Assembly: GCA_033297205.1 (NCBI GenBank)
Contig: MU859169.1
Location: forward strand, 1 to 64,000
From: Pseudoneurospora amorphoporcata
Lineage: Eukaryota > Ascomycota > Sordariomycetes > Sordariales > Sordariaceae
Direction of reading: 5' to 3'
Length of the DNA: 64,000 nucleotides
Shown: positions 44,725 through 57,844 of the stretch, piece after piece
Layout: each line of letters opens with the position of its first letter
Position numbering within the stretch: position 1 is the stretch's first letter
Position numbers and translations under genes: made by a program
The notes under the pieces: model-generated
Told to the model about the DNA's origin: nothing
Databases searched by the model: none
Seen by the model: only the letters and a program-made list of their open reading frames with translations

Positions 44725-46019
44725 AGCGTGAAAAAGATATCAGAATTATGTAAATGAAGCTGTTGGATACGGTTGGATATAGAGGATGTTCTTTCCCCTT
44801 CTCCCATTATTCTCTTTCAGGATAATGTGTCTTGATTTTGGAGTAATAGGAGGGTGGGAGAGAGGTAAATAAATGGACACTTTTTTCGAACCTTGCACGT
44901 CAAAGTCAACTCTTCTGTTTTCTTGGGCCCCTTCTCCAAGTATATATATATAATACGTTTTCATGTACCGGCGTTGTTATGGTCATTGCTTCCCACAATC
45001 TATGCGTCTGTATGTAAGATATATGTATACATTCAGCCCCGGTCGATCAGTCAGTCAGTCAGCCTGTCAACTCTGGGATCAACATGCGATCTGATCGTCC
45101 CCCGCATTGCAGACGATCGTCACGACCAATCGTCTTGTCCCCATCTCTCAACAGCAAAAACGATGTGTAGATCAGAGTCCGGGGAAAAAACGCACACACC
45201 ACGCACGGGCTTCCCTTCCAGAGCTGGCTGGCTGGCTGGGCGTACACATATACATACATACATACGACACTCATCCTTTTCACGGGTCAAGACAAGGAAA
45301 AGGGGGTTTGAAGGTTACAGAATCACGATGATGCATGGAAAGTCGTCTTCGTTCGCCTTTACTTTTACATCTGCATATAAACTGCTATCTTGGGGAATTC
45401 GATACACCACGGACGGTGCTGTACGGTGCACACACGCAGAACCAATGCTGGTCTCCTTTGTAATACTCTCGACATTATGTTCTGCTTATTTGCTCATATA
45501 TTTATAAAGTCTGTCTACTACTGTCGTCGGTCGGTTGGTTAATCATCATCCTTTGTCACTCACTCGTCATGGTTCCCTATGTCTATGTATTTTCCTCTGT
45601 CTGTAGATAGGTATTTAAGGCTGTATGGTATGTTCAGGCTGATAGTCTGTAATGGATAGACGTGCTGTTACATATGTACATACATGTGGTAGTCTACACA
45701 TTATATAAATCATGATCAGTTGACTTGAACCTTAGATACGTGACCGTACCACCTTCTTCAAGCCAACATCACTTTCCGCAAGCTTTCCACTCAGGCAAGA
45801 CACAAGGAAATATGGGCAAATCATTAATTGGTAACTTATACTACATTTTTATACATCGGCCTAAGGCGTCAATCAATCGATATACTTACAAATATCCTCT
45901 TCGGTTCATGACCGCTCACCACCCCGCCCACCATCTACAACCATACCATATCGACGGACACTGACACACGACAACAAACCATTCAGTGTTCGTAAGCATC
46001 AGCTTTACACAGAATAAGC
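44725..46019. other. Intergenic region with simple repeats before the 5S gene
   Basis: 3' end of the GH17 transcript, then AT-rich DNA with short microsatellites: TA repeats near 44940, CAGT units near 45048-45061, GGCT units near 45222-45238 and ACAT units near 45250-45266. No gene. Confidence 0.55.
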
Positions 46020-46139
46020 ACATACGACCATATCCACTGGAAAACTCGGGATCCCGTCCGCTCTCCCATAGATAAGCCAGTGAGGGCCAGACTAGTAGTT
46101 GGGTCGGTGACGACCAGCGAATCCCTGGTGTTGTATGTT
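46020..46139 (+). rRNA. 5S ribosomal RNA gene
   Basis: A 120-nt 5S rRNA. It starts ACATACGACC and ends TTGTATGTT; the termini pair as helix I over nine base pairs (one G-U). The inner CCACTGG and CCAGTG form helix III-type pairing, and the conserved AGTAGTTGGGT and GACCAGCGAATCCCTGG segments of fungal 5S are present. It differs from the common Neurospora alpha type in helices II/III with pairing kept, so it looks like a divergent isotype (beta-like, from memory). A lone copy in intergenic DNA is the known dispersed arrangement of Neurospora 5S genes. The expected TATA-like element near -29 is not clear here; the sequence there is CGTAAGC. Confidence 0.92.
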
Positions 46140-46140
46140 C

Positions 46141-46150
46141 CTTTTTTTTC
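46141..46150 (+). terminator. RNA polymerase III T-run terminator
   Basis: Eight consecutive T (46142-46149) on the non-template strand directly after the 5S 3' end, the usual pol III stop. Confidence 0.85.
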
Positions 46151-48011
46151 TTCTTCATCTTCTTTTGTCGTGTCCCTTGTTCATGAGTTATTATTACTTT
46201 TGCCATTAGTTATAGCATGGATATTCTACCCCTCTGTAATACATTCAATGGGTTGAAGTATCATCATGGATCTGTCGCCCAGTGGTCAATATCTCACTCA
46301 CTCACTCCTTCTCTTTCGTAATCTCCATTCGAAACCTAGACCTATGTAGATCCAAGTTCCTCCTACCTTTGACGCCGATCGCTAAAGTCGTCGGCCATCC
46401 GCAGGAAAGATGTTGAATTGTATGTTATCTCTGTATGCCCACTGCTATTGTATTTTGCCCCCGGTATTCTCGCATGCTTGATAGGCGTGGATTCCGCAAT
46501 CCATGCCATCATGTGCCGTGCCGTTCCGCGGACTACTGGGATGTTCTGCGTTTCCATGGTAATGGATGGGTGCTGGGCGATGGGTGTCTGGATGTCCAAC
46601 ATCTTTTGTAGTGGAGGTGCACTCATTTTGGTTTGTTACTGGGGTCTAACTGGAAACCTCAAGTAGCAGTGAAGAGAATCAGGTACGGGAGCATCTCAAG
46701 GTCAACCGGACATAGAAGGAAAAGCGAAAATGAAAAAGAGCGAATATGCAGATATGTAGGTATACGGCTATCTCTCCACAAGTACCGAGAGAAAGAAACC
46801 CCGAATACAGTTTCAGACTGAGTCCGATATTATAAGGGCAACTTGAACATAAGACCTTCTCATAACCGTGTTGCTGGCCATGGACAACTCAGATTGATAC
46901 TAGCCTGGAAATATTATTATTCTACTTTCTCATTCGTTCTCTGCTTCCCCATGCTCCCAGACTCCTGAGATCCCATGCTTCAACTCACTCCCACTTCTCT
47001 TCCACAAACATATCCCATCCCTTCCCGTCCATCTCCCTTCCATCCGAGAGAGGAGATACCAGTATGTACAACGAGAGATGACGTATTGTACGTCTGGCTC
47101 CCACCCCATTCCTTTTCCTGTTTCTGATCCCAACAACAGACACGTTTTTACAACTTTCTCTCTCTGCATTATTCCCGTGGCCTGTGAACTGACTGACTGA
47201 CTGACTGACTAGCAGACAAGCGAACCACTTCCATACCCGCAGCGCAACAAAAGAGGAAAGAAGAACAGTGAAGAAAATTCAAGTGACCCCGCAACCGAGA
47301 GCAAAAAGAAAATAAAAGGGGTGCACACACCAACCACACCATTGTGGAAACGCCGAGGTTTAAATCGCCCTTGAGTTAAAAAGAAAACGTTGAGAGATGG
47401 CCGGTAAGAAGAGAAAGGACAGCCTGGTGTTTGTTTTGGTGTGGCCTGGTTTTGCTCCTTCCGATTATCTCTACCAACTTTGACTTCTTTCTCCTTACGC
47501 GACGACCCATGCAAATGCATCGAAACCGAATGTACAACGCCAAGTTTTGACGCCAGGGCTTGATGAACAGAGCAGGTTGATATCCGAAAGTGACAATGAT
47601 AGTGCCAGAGTTAACCCTTCGGAGATGGAGAGGGAGAAAGATAACTCCGGATTCTCTTGAAGCTCTCAACTGTGAACCGCCTGATTGCCATCGGAAACCG
47701 GAAAGAGAGCAAAAGTTGTGGTATGGGGTTAAAACTCATGGTGGGAAAATAGCCAGTATAAACATTGTCTAGCAGACAACCCCTGAAGCAGGAGCAAAAC
47801 AACTCTTTTTTTGTGTGTGGTAAGGTCCACGCGTGGGTATGCAACGTCGAACAGGGCGGACATTAGAGGGTATCCAGAAAGAAAACAATTAACTCGCTCG
47901 ATCACGAACTGGCTGGCTGGCTGACTCGCGAAAAATATGTTCGTGTCCGTGGCAAGGCGACGAATTCTGTCTTGTCTTTTGTTGGTCTGGTGATAAGAGA
48001 GGTCGCGTCCC
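46151..48011. other. Intergenic region between the 5S gene and the Skt5-like gene
   Basis: About 1.9 kb without a defensible gene. A GACT microsatellite lies at 47190-47210. Minus-strand frames at 47209-47520 and 47729-48115 are not protein-like; the right end is the 3' region of the activator gene. Confidence 0.55.
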
Positions 48012-50378
48012 TTACATGACGATACACTCCTTATCATCCTTGTCCGCACTCTTCCTGATCTTAGCATTCCGAGCCGGAGCGATCTCCATTGGCGTTCCTC
48101 CGCTGACGGCCGCACGGATAACTGCTAATCGCTGCTTGGCGCGTTCGTCGCCTTCCTCGGCCGCCTTGACGTACCAGAGGTTGGCTTCCAAGATATCCCT
48201 TCGGCATCCTATGCCCATTTCGGTGAAGTACCCAACAGCATATTGTGCTTTTACATACCCTGTTATGTCCCGGTTAGCTTTATTCTCCCCGCGACCTCAT
48301 CTTTCAGATGTGGTTAGCGTCCACTTACCAAGCTCTGCGGACCTCTTGGCCCATTCATACGCCTCCTCTTCGTCCTTTTCTAGGATGGGATCAGCCCCAA
48401 CCAGGTACCAAGCGCAAAGTCCCATCATAGCAGCAGCGTGGCCACGCTCCGCGGCTCCCGTGTAGAAGTGGACGCTTAGAGCAGGGTCTCTTGGGCAGTT
48501 GAGCTTTCCGTGCTCGTAGGCAACGCCCATCCTGTAATTGGCATCGGGATGGCCCAGGTCGGCAGCTTGGGTGAACAGCTCAGCGGCATAACTCTCGTCC
48601 TTGAAAATGTCGTCGCCATAGCCTGTCTCGTACAAGCATCCAAGCTGATACGGGGCGGCATTATAAATCGCATCGGCGGATTCGGTGGCGAGCTTCAGCC
48701 ACTTGACACCCTCCCTATATCTCTTCTCGCCCAAATCACCCGACAGACAGGCCTTTCCTAGCCTTGTCATGGCGCCAGGGTGCCGCTTGGAGGCTGCTGT
48801 TCGCAAGAATTGCACGGCCTTGGCAGGGTCTTTACGGCAGCCCCAGCCAAATTCGTAGCATAAAGCGGTGCGATAAGCGGACTCTGCGTGGCCATGCTTG
48901 GCAGCCAACACGAACAGAGGGAACGCCGAGTTGTAGTCCTCCTTCCCCTTGTTAAACATACCCGAGGCATAGCCGTCGGCGAGATAATACTGTGCAAAAG
49001 GGAAGCCGTTGTTGGCCAATTTTTGTAGGATGGCCCGCGCTTCCCGCACTAGTTCGTATGGCGAGGATTGGTTGCCTTCTGCGGATAGGTTTTCTGAAGA
49101 TCGCCCAGCTTTGAGATTCTTAGACTTCCTGAGTTCGTCAAAGTTCAGACCCTGCTCCAGTGCTGTATTGATCAGAAAAACGGCGAAGGAATACTGAGTA
49201 GACAAGTCAGTGGTTTTCTTGACATTCTGCCTGTACATCTCCAACGTCTTCTGGGCACTAAGAAGGGAAGCATTGTTGCCAACTGCACTGCGTAACTGGG
49301 AGTTGTCCAGTGTGAGGGGTGCCGGCGCCGGTTGGGGATATGGAACGTTCAAAAGCTCAGCGAAAGATTGTGGTCGGTTATCAGGCGAGTTTCGCGAGTT
49401 TGCGGATGGTGCTCGGTTTTGTAGACCAGGGGAGTGCCCCCGCGACCCAAAGTCCGAGTACACCGAATATGAAGATTGCGGACGTGGCACTGAGCTTCGC
49501 CTGTTGAAAGAGTTGGGCGTCAAGTGACGGTTGATGGCACCACCGGTATCAACCAGGCTAGAGTTTGACCGAGCTCTTGGGTCCTGATCTACAGCTATGC
49601 TAGCCGGCCGTGGCAGGAAAGCAGAATGATGGTAGGCGAGCTGGGGCACCTGTTCCGCCCGAGCAGGGCCATCCTCGAGGATGGAGCTCTCAAGAGAGAC
49701 ATCGCCAGAGTTGTCTGGACAATCGGAAGCCTCAATGACGCCAGACACCGAACTCGCGCTGGTTGCCGCCGACGAACCGTTCGAGTTAGGTTGCTTAGAC
49801 GTGCTAACGGTGGTGTCGGACTCTCGGCTTCGACGATTGGTGACTCTTCCGTGGCTCGCTCGCGAGGAATCGGATGGGAGATCGTCCTGGCCAGAGGCTT
49901 CTTGCTTCAACCTCGCCACGCTGGGCAGTTCTAGCCCCGGCAATGGCTTTGCAGACTCCTGCCATGCTGACTGCGATCTCGGACCCTCCGGATAGCTAGA
50001 TGTCTCCTGCCTCGGCTGTTCGTGTAATGGGGTATGGGGCGGAGGAGTCGGGGCATCTGGGGTCGCGGGCTGGACACGATCGAGGACGCCCGGGACCGGC
50101 TGTAAGCCGTCATACGACCGGTCTGTTTCGATATTGGCGTTGGACGGTTGAGCCCAGTTGTCGGGTTGGAAGTTGACCTTCACGGGCGAGTTAGGCGACT
50201 GACGGATCCGAGGGGATTCGGCCAGAGAGACACCGGGAAGAGGAGGCGCATTTTCATTCCATTCGAGGCGCTCAATAGAGGCAATGGCGGGCAAGCCTGT
50301 CGTAGGAACAGGTTTCCTACGAGGGCTGGTGGCTGTTGAGGTCGGCGATGCAGCCGGTGATGTAGAGACAGCCGCCAT
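48012..50378 (-). CDS. Chitin synthase activator, Skt5/Chs4 type (Sel1 repeats, CaaX end)
   Basis: Homologue of yeast Skt5/Chs4, which binds and activates the class IV chitin synthase Chs3 and anchors it at septation sites. Exons 50378-48329 and 48259-48012 give 765 aa; the 69-nt intron is GTAAGT...ACAG. Residues 1-370 are disordered and Ser/Pro-rich. From about 400 to 735 there are seven or so Sel1-type repeats (for example AQYYLADGYASG, AYRTALCYEFGWGC, ANYRMGVAYEHG, AQYAVGYFTEMGIGC). The last four residues, CIVM, form a CaaX box, predicted farnesylated because of the terminal Met; yeast Skt5 also ends in such a box. Without the splice both the last repeats and the CaaX box would be lost. 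The class IV chitin synthase 7.7 kb to the right is the natural partner. Confidence 0.94.
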
Positions 50379-50391
50379 GACAGGCGGCGGC

Positions 50392-50406
50392 GGGGGGGGG
50401 GGGGGG
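50392..50406. repeat. Fifteen-G homopolymer in the activator's leader
   Basis: A run of 15 G on the plus strand, read as poly-C in the minus-strand leader, starts 14 bases upstream of the activator's ATG (50378) after a GCC-rich stretch. It may be a hypermutable tract; its exact length is a likely sequencing weak point. Confidence 0.8.
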
Positions 50407-53400
50407 TATCAAGGTTGCCTGGTACAGTAGGTAGTCAACTATCAAGTCGTATGTAGTCGCAATGCCTGCAGACAGCTGCAGCCTGTCAGACTCTTCTCTC
50501 TGCTTCCGTCCTTGTTGAATTCGCTGTCACCTTCCACTTGCTGCAGTCGCAAGCATATGCCGTACTTGAATCTCGCAGCCGTCAGGCTAAAGCTGTGGTA
50601 TGTAGGGATGGAGATTATGCGCTGTTGTTGTAGTTGACTTCCCCTCTCCAAAACCAAAAAGGCGCTGTAGCAGATCGAAGTCGCAAGGACTGGGAGGGCG
50701 CCGGTGGGTGTTGACGGGCAGGATCCCGTTACAGACAAGAAAGCCAAGTGGGGACGGCTGGAGAAGTGCTAATTCGCAATAGACGAGAGCCCAGGGAGCT
50801 GAGTACGCGCAGACAGCCGACAGGGGGACGGGGAGGACGGGGGGCCGTGGCCGCGTGAGGATGATCGTACTAAGTATTTGGTGATCGCGTGGGTGGAGGA
50901 GGACTCGTGAATTGTGGAGAGGGCGACTGGGTGATCTTTCGGGCAATAAAACGAACAGCTTTTCCCGGCTGATGCGTGTCGTGAACTGTTGCCTTTGAAA
51001 GCTTGTGTGAGCCTTTGAAGAACCTCTTGAGCTTGCCTCGGATGTACGTACACACTGACACACGAAATTGGGAAGTGAATGTTGTAGCGAGCGACAGGGT
51101 TGGCAAGAAGCTCAGGGCGACGATGACAGAAGGTCACCTCAGCGAGCGTGGATGTCTTGTCGGTTCGGTTGCAAGTGGTTAAGTTGAAAAGACCCAAGGG
51201 AATTAATTGTGCCTACGTAACAAGAAATTAAGCCAGGGCGGTCAAAGCAAAGAAACTATGGACATGTATGGGTAGTGTAAAATAGGCCAAAGTCCCATAC
51301 CGCCAGTCAACTCAACATCCAGAACGGCGGAGACCGGAGGCGAGACGTTTGTGAGGCTGGAGGTCCAGGCGTCATGTATCGTGGTGGCCGTGGTGGATGC
51401 TCTTCGGTGGTTTTCCTCTTCGGTCTTTGCAGTTGGAGCAGGCAGTGATGCAGTGGACTGATGTTGGGGTTGACGGTTGAACTAAAAAAAACACAATGCA
51501 GTCACAGAACGGGAGAGCAGCACACAGCGCCGCCGAACACTGAAAGAGTCCACGGAGACGAGATCGGCGTTCGGTTGCCAGAAACATTGAACGAGCCAAT
51601 CCAGGGCAGAGGGGAAGCTCCGCATCGTCCGACCACCTGCGCTGTGCCCAGTGTGGGAGTATGTATTTGTGGGTGCTGGGTGGTGGTCACGACCTGGGGT
51701 GGCCCTGCAGGGACAGACTGGTGCAATGTTGACGTGAATACGGGCGGGCGAACAGGCACCCGAACTTTCACTCCCCATTAGGTACATTACATCAATTCAT
51801 TCCGAGCTAGTATGAACAGAGTAACTTTTGTTACTCACTGTAAACGGCCTATACACACATATCTGCTCGCACATACATTCGCTGCCCTGGTTACGCGCAT
51901 CCATGCCTCTTGTTCTCCCTTCTTCTCCTGTTCCATCCCCCCTTTGCTTTCCGCATCCAAAACCTGAGAGGTGGAACAATGGGCTGGCTGGCTGGTCGGG
52001 ACACGGCGGGCTGGTGCGTTGCAGGATTACGGGATCACCTACCTGCCTACCCAGAAGGGCCCGCGGCAGAAGTGGAAAATGGTACTTCACCTCTGTCAAG
52101 ATCCAACGAATGCCCTCGCTTGCTTCAAGCACGAGGCACCCGGACGCCTTTTCGGGACCACCAAACTTCGGTCGTCTTCTAGTCAGTTGAAGTTATTCTA
52201 CTTTTCAGGGCGATGTGCTTGCGTTTAATTACTCGCTCCTTGAAAACTCATCAAGAGTAGAGGTATGTATTGTATGTACCTTGACTTATGCACCCCTTCC
52301 TTACCTCATCGTCTAAGAAATTGCCCCTTCCCCTGTGAATTGGAACAATGTGTTATTAGCAGCAACTACCGATGCCCATGATGACCCCGGCCCCTCTTTC
52401 CAAGGCCATGGCAACTGGCAAGATCTGAAAGGCAAGAACAAACAGGAAATGCACATGAAACTGCCATCCATTCCACCACGCCTTCACCTTCCATATCCTG
52501 TCTGAATCCAGGAATGACAAATGACGATAGCAGTCTCTGCTTCGGTCTGGATCACACCATTCCTTCTCCTCAAATCTCCCCTCCATTGGCCTTTTCCTCG
52601 CCCCTCAGCATCTCAGGATGACTACAGACGACCCTTGTGAACTACCTATATCGCCTACACATACCAAGAACGCTTTGTGGCATCGGCAGACCCTTGGCGT
52701 CTCCCTGGCTGCCTCTGGCTACTCGATTCCGAGACAAGACGGCGGCTGAGTGACTCTGGACCTGGACGACTTGGGCAGCAGAGGAGTCAATTTCAGTCTT
52801 CAGCTGTGAGGACTGTCCAAGCCTCAATAGGCAGGTATCGCACCAGTGACAAGGCTGGCGGCACAGCCAACATCGTATCGCCAAGTGAAGATGAGTTCCT
52901 GAAGCATAGGCACACATCAAGATTCAACAAAGAATGCAAAACCACCTTGGCAGAAAAACAAGCTCGTGAAAGTGAAAGTATCATCTCCTTGGGAAGTGCT
53001 ACGCTGCCTGCGCCGTAGCTGGGCTGGTGCACTGAAGGTTAGGCACCGTGGGGCAAAATAAGCGATGCTCTAACAGTGATGGCTAATAATATCCCAGGTG
53101 ACGATGGCTTCGTAGTACGTCAAAGGTTACCGTCAAGCTGGGACAGGAGAGACAAAAGGCGACCTCCATTGCCCGGCCCACAATAGCACACGTTACCCGC
53201 CAGACATACCTCTTTGAGCACAGCATGCCGATTTGCAAATTCATACACCTGTGGTCAAGCCCTTAGATCAGCAAAATGTCGTAGGATGTCGTTCAGCTCC
53301 ATGCAGCCTCGCGAGCACGCTGGGAATATTCCGCATCTGCATTGGTCAGACATGGCATACTCCAACGATCCTACAGCGCCAGAGCTAGACACTTTCCAAT

Positions 53401-54933
53401 GACCAAACAGCTGTTACGGCAAGGCGCTATAATGGCCTATACAATCTAATTCTGGGTTGTTTGTTAGCTTGGTACTCTTAGCATACCGAATGAAATCCAT
53501 CACAATGTGTCCCGAACCTCACAAGGACAAAATTTAATGAGAGAATTCAGTAGGGCATATACAAAGTAGGATCACGCTTTCATTATAGAACGAAGTGGAT
53601 TAGTTATATATACCTAAGAAGATTGATTAGAGGTCCCCAGCTAACAAACAAACCAATATTGGACTGTTGCACGTCTGATGTTTAAGAGGGCAACAAGCAT
53701 CCTGGCGTATAAGCTTTTATCATCCCGCGGCTTGCTTTCTGCAACAGAGACTTTTCATGTTCTCGGTCTCTAGCCCATAATTGCTACTGTGCGGAGTGCC
53801 CCGTTACACAAACTTCATACAGGAGCCAGACGGCCGGGTCGCGGGGCTTAAAGGTCCCCGTACGGATTTCCATAATCATTGGTTCTCACAAAATCTCGAG
53901 ATATCTGATGGGTTGGTGCTGACAATAAGGGCCGTTTGGCTGCTCTAGCTGCTGCTCAGGGCTGGTGAGAATAGGCGTTTTTCCACTTTTGGGTGGGACA
54001 TCACTGCCAGTACATTGACCGCAACCCAACAAGCCGAGCGATCTTCTGCCGCTGAACGAGGACGGCGGGGTTAGCGTTCACGAACCCGGGCTTTGTAGCA
54101 CCCCCGCGCCTCCTCCATGGCCTTGGGACATCGTCCCGTTTGTCCGTTCTTCCGAGCTTGGTATAAATGAGTATCATGAAATTTTCTGTACAATGGTACA
54201 TGTTTTCTACACATAATCCAACGGAAGACCGGGGAGGATATCACAAAAGAAACCCCATGGATTGTCGAATGCCGGACTGGAGGTGTTACTCGTCTGGGTC
54301 CGTTTCTAGCCCTGACGAGTAGCGCTCCTCTGATCTCGCCAACGACATCGGGTAGAAATGTGCTCCAGCAGAGACGGTGAGAAAAAAAAACCCTAGCTTA
54401 AAATTGAATGAAATGCGGCTTGTGTGAACAATGAGAGGACTTCTCTTTTGTTGCATCGTTCACCCGCAGTCAGCGCAACTTCGTATCGATGGATGGTGTC
54501 AAGGTCAGCGTGACCACCATCACTTTGACGCCCCATCCCGCGCAATACGAAGCTGACGGCTTGCCTTTTTAGGGAATTGAGAAAGGGCGTGATCCAATCA
54601 CAATATTAGGCAACTATTTGGTCCTACACAAACCCCTTCTTTCATGACATTGGTTGTTAATATTTCAATATGTATAATGCACGCTCAAAGACAACGAATG
54701 GACAAAAAGAAAGCATTATCAGCTCTTCAAAATTTACACTAATACTATCGCTCGCGGAAGGGCTTCTTTCGACATGAGGGTGGCACGTATCTGGAAGGGC
54801 TTTCAGGAGGCGAAGAGTCCATGTTACACTACTAATGTTTTATTTTGTCAGCATTTTAAGCGCTAGAACTAAGCCAAGCACACGTTCGTTCACTTGCATC
54901 GTGAGGACGGATAGGGGTGCCGTGCGGCAGCGT

Positions 54934-54967
54934 TTTCGGCTTCACGGCGCTTTCGGCTCCACGGCGC
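54934..54967. repeat. 17-bp tandem direct repeat
   Basis: Two adjacent copies of a 17-bp unit, TTTCGGCTTCACGGCGC and TTTCGGCTCCACGGCGC (one mismatch), followed by a degenerate third start (TTTTCGC). No function is apparent. Confidence 0.8.
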
Positions 54968-57787
54968 TTTTCGCTTTGACCTTGCCTTGTCGTAAACCAA
55001 ATTCCAGGCTCTGCAGATACTTCGAAACATTTGTTGGTTCGTTGGTGTCGCGAAGAAGGCGTCCCGAAAGGCGGTTACCAACTTCCTCTGCAGTTGTTAC
55101 ACCCGGGCCCGGGCCGATAGACTGAAGGTTTCCGCAGTAAACACCTACAGTACTCTGGCCACCTGGGATGGGGTTGGACAAGGCGATGGCTTTGACCAGC
55201 GATCAAACTGACTGAAGAAGATCTTTGGTACTGTAATATCGACCCCGTGGGGATTGTGTGAGGTCTTGACCATCTCGCACGGCTGGAGATGTTGGAATAT
55301 CTGGGGATCGCCACCAAGAGTTGATCCATCTCATCCATCCAAGAATTTCAACCACACAACGAAAATCTTAAGAGCAATACTATACAAAACACGCCGAGCG
55401 AGCGGTCATCTCAAAAAAATTCGACCGCCGCATATGGACGTGACATCTATCAAAAGGAGTGGAGAATGATAAAAAAGGATATCGGCGCTCCGTTCAACGC
55501 ACTGGGGTCTCCGTGGACTTTCCCCGGTCCCCGGCGGTTTTACACAGTCAAGCCGGGGGAAAACGTGGGTATCACGGCTGCGTGACGGGGGTTCATGGAG
55601 TTCATCGATTATGGATTACAGGGTCCAAAGTCCAGTGCCTTACAGTGGGGACGCAAAGCGAGATTGACGCTCCGGACGGCCTCATTCGATGAAAAATCAC
55701 CGAAAATGAGGTGACCCCGCCTGTCGTGAAGGACTGGGCTCAAATTATCGTAAATTGAGGAAGGGAGGGGGACACACCGGATATGGGACCTCATGCCATC
55801 CATCTTGTTGTTCACCGTTCAGAGGGGAAGAAATGACTGATATTGAAATAAAAGGGGGAGTGTCTTGCGTGAATCACGGAACTCATCAGTGCTCATCGAC
55901 AGTAGCTCGAGGAGGAACCAACGCTATGGACCCGGGATGGACGTGCCCCGCGTTATCCCGACATCCATGACGGAGAATATCATGCCCGGCTCTGCTTGTT
56001 GATGCACATATTCTTTATGCACATTTGTGTCGAAGCCACATTTTTGCACTTTGGGAGACCGCCTCCGGAAAGACACAAACTGTCATGGAAGTTAATCGGA
56101 AATTGAAGTCAACGGGCATTCCCGAGGATATCACGGATCGTGGGGTGAGTGTGGACCCGGGCTGTGCTCACTCACTCTTTGCGCCCCGGCAATGATTCCC
56201 AGCCGCAGCTGGAGCTCAAGTCCGGCCGAGCACTCCGTCGCCGGAAGACCACCGGAGCTTTTCACAAGCTCTTTTAATCAAATCAAGAGTATCTGTTGAG
56301 TGAGGGCAGTCGGCGCCAGCATTTGAGCGCGGTGCAGCCGCTCAATCCACCGCCGGACTTAATTTCAACGTCTCCCCAAGACTAGAGTCAGACCACAGTA
56401 GTTCACGATGGCAAGCAATTGAGAGATGAAATGAATTGATGCGTCCCGTGGCCTAAGCATTGATTTCCGTCACATATTGATCGATGAAGGGAGAGGCATG
56501 CATACAGTGGGGTGTTCCGTGAAATTCCAGAAGCGCACCGTGTCATTCACCGGCGGCGGGGATTCCACTCTGGAGTCGGGAGAGAGCGGAGCGCAGATCG
56601 CCCAAAGCGAAGCCACTGACTGCACTTGTGGCAGATCATCAGACGAAACAAACAGGCAATTGGAACGGAACTGCCTGTGAGAAGCTGAGCCAGCCAAACA
56701 ACCCACTCGGAAGTTTCTCTTCACCTTGAAACAAAGTCATGCCAACGGCACGGCATTGCTTCAACAACCCGTATCAAGATGTACATATCGTCATTGTCGT
56801 TTCAAAACTGTCCTTTGCCGTGCCGTTCGTAACCTGTTAACCTGTTCCTGGATTGCAACCCCTCATCCAATCTCTCTTGCGCTTTGGTCTAGAACGAAAC
56901 TAGGCCACTTGGGGTTCCCACTACCATCCCGGTTCAGAGCTGCATCCCAACAGGCACAGCGGAGGCGTTCTTGCGCATTTTGGTGGTTTGCATTCCAGAC
57001 CGGTTTCAGAAGCTCTTCACAACTCTCTCTTGTTGGGTTTTGTTCAACAGCTCCCGTCACTGTTGCTGAGATGATGTTTTCCATACTTTCCTGATAATGA
57101 CTGTTGAAACATCTGTCGTCGGCCTCATCCTCCACGTTTCTGTCCCTGTCCTGCATATTGACATGTCCAGCTACTGCATGACCTAAACAAGTACCTGTAA
57201 ATCGGCGCTTGGCATCGACCCTGCCTGCTTCCCGCCGTCTCCAGTGTTCCCTGGCACCTGACGCAAGCACTAAGAGAAGACGCCCGGCAGCTTGTCAGGG
57301 CAGGGACCATCACGCTGGAACGGTCCGCTCTGCAGAACCGAACATCAAAGACTTTTTCCAGGGCGACAATTGCAAGCTGGGCTGTGTGAGCTTTCATGGC
57401 CACGCGCTGGCGCGGTAAAGTGTTGGAGAGGAGGGAGGGTACCTGGGAGAGGAGAGTGGAATCGAGGGATCTGGATTGAAAAAGGGACCGAAAAACACAA
57501 AAACGAGCGGGCTGGGCGAGGTTAGCGCGCAAGCTGATTGCCAATTCCAGGTTCAGGTCGTCGGGTTTCTCTTCCTTGGCTCTGGGAAACAGCCAACAAG
57601 ACGGCCGCATATCATTGGTCTAATTGGGTGCCTGAAAGAGCGCCTGCCCTTCTGGCCTTCCCGTCTCCTGAGAAACACCGTCAACTCTGCTTTTAGGCCT
57701 GCCAGGGCAGCCCAGTATTCCAACCTCGTCGGTTCCGCATTGCAAACAATTGGAACTGGGACGAGCCGCCTCTCGTTCACAAGATTT

Positions 57788-57844
57788 GTAAGTAGATTTT
57801 CTTCATAACTCATCTTCTATTCAATATGCTACTATTTGGTACAG
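57788..57844 (+). other. Probable leader intron of the class IV chitin synthase
   Basis: GTAAGTAGA donor, a possible branch site (ATAACTC or GCTACTA) and an ACAG acceptor enclose 57 nt, about 200 bases upstream of the ATG. The size fits the other introns of the window. Confidence 0.5.

Noticed and set aside
47190..47210. GACT repeat as a possible CRISPR or satellite array
   Set aside because: A 4-bp microsatellite of about five units; no spacers. No CRISPR-like arrangement anywhere in the window.
52677..53018. 113-codon plus-strand frame with a protein-like C-terminal half
   Set aside because: No ATG start and no recognised domain or splice support.
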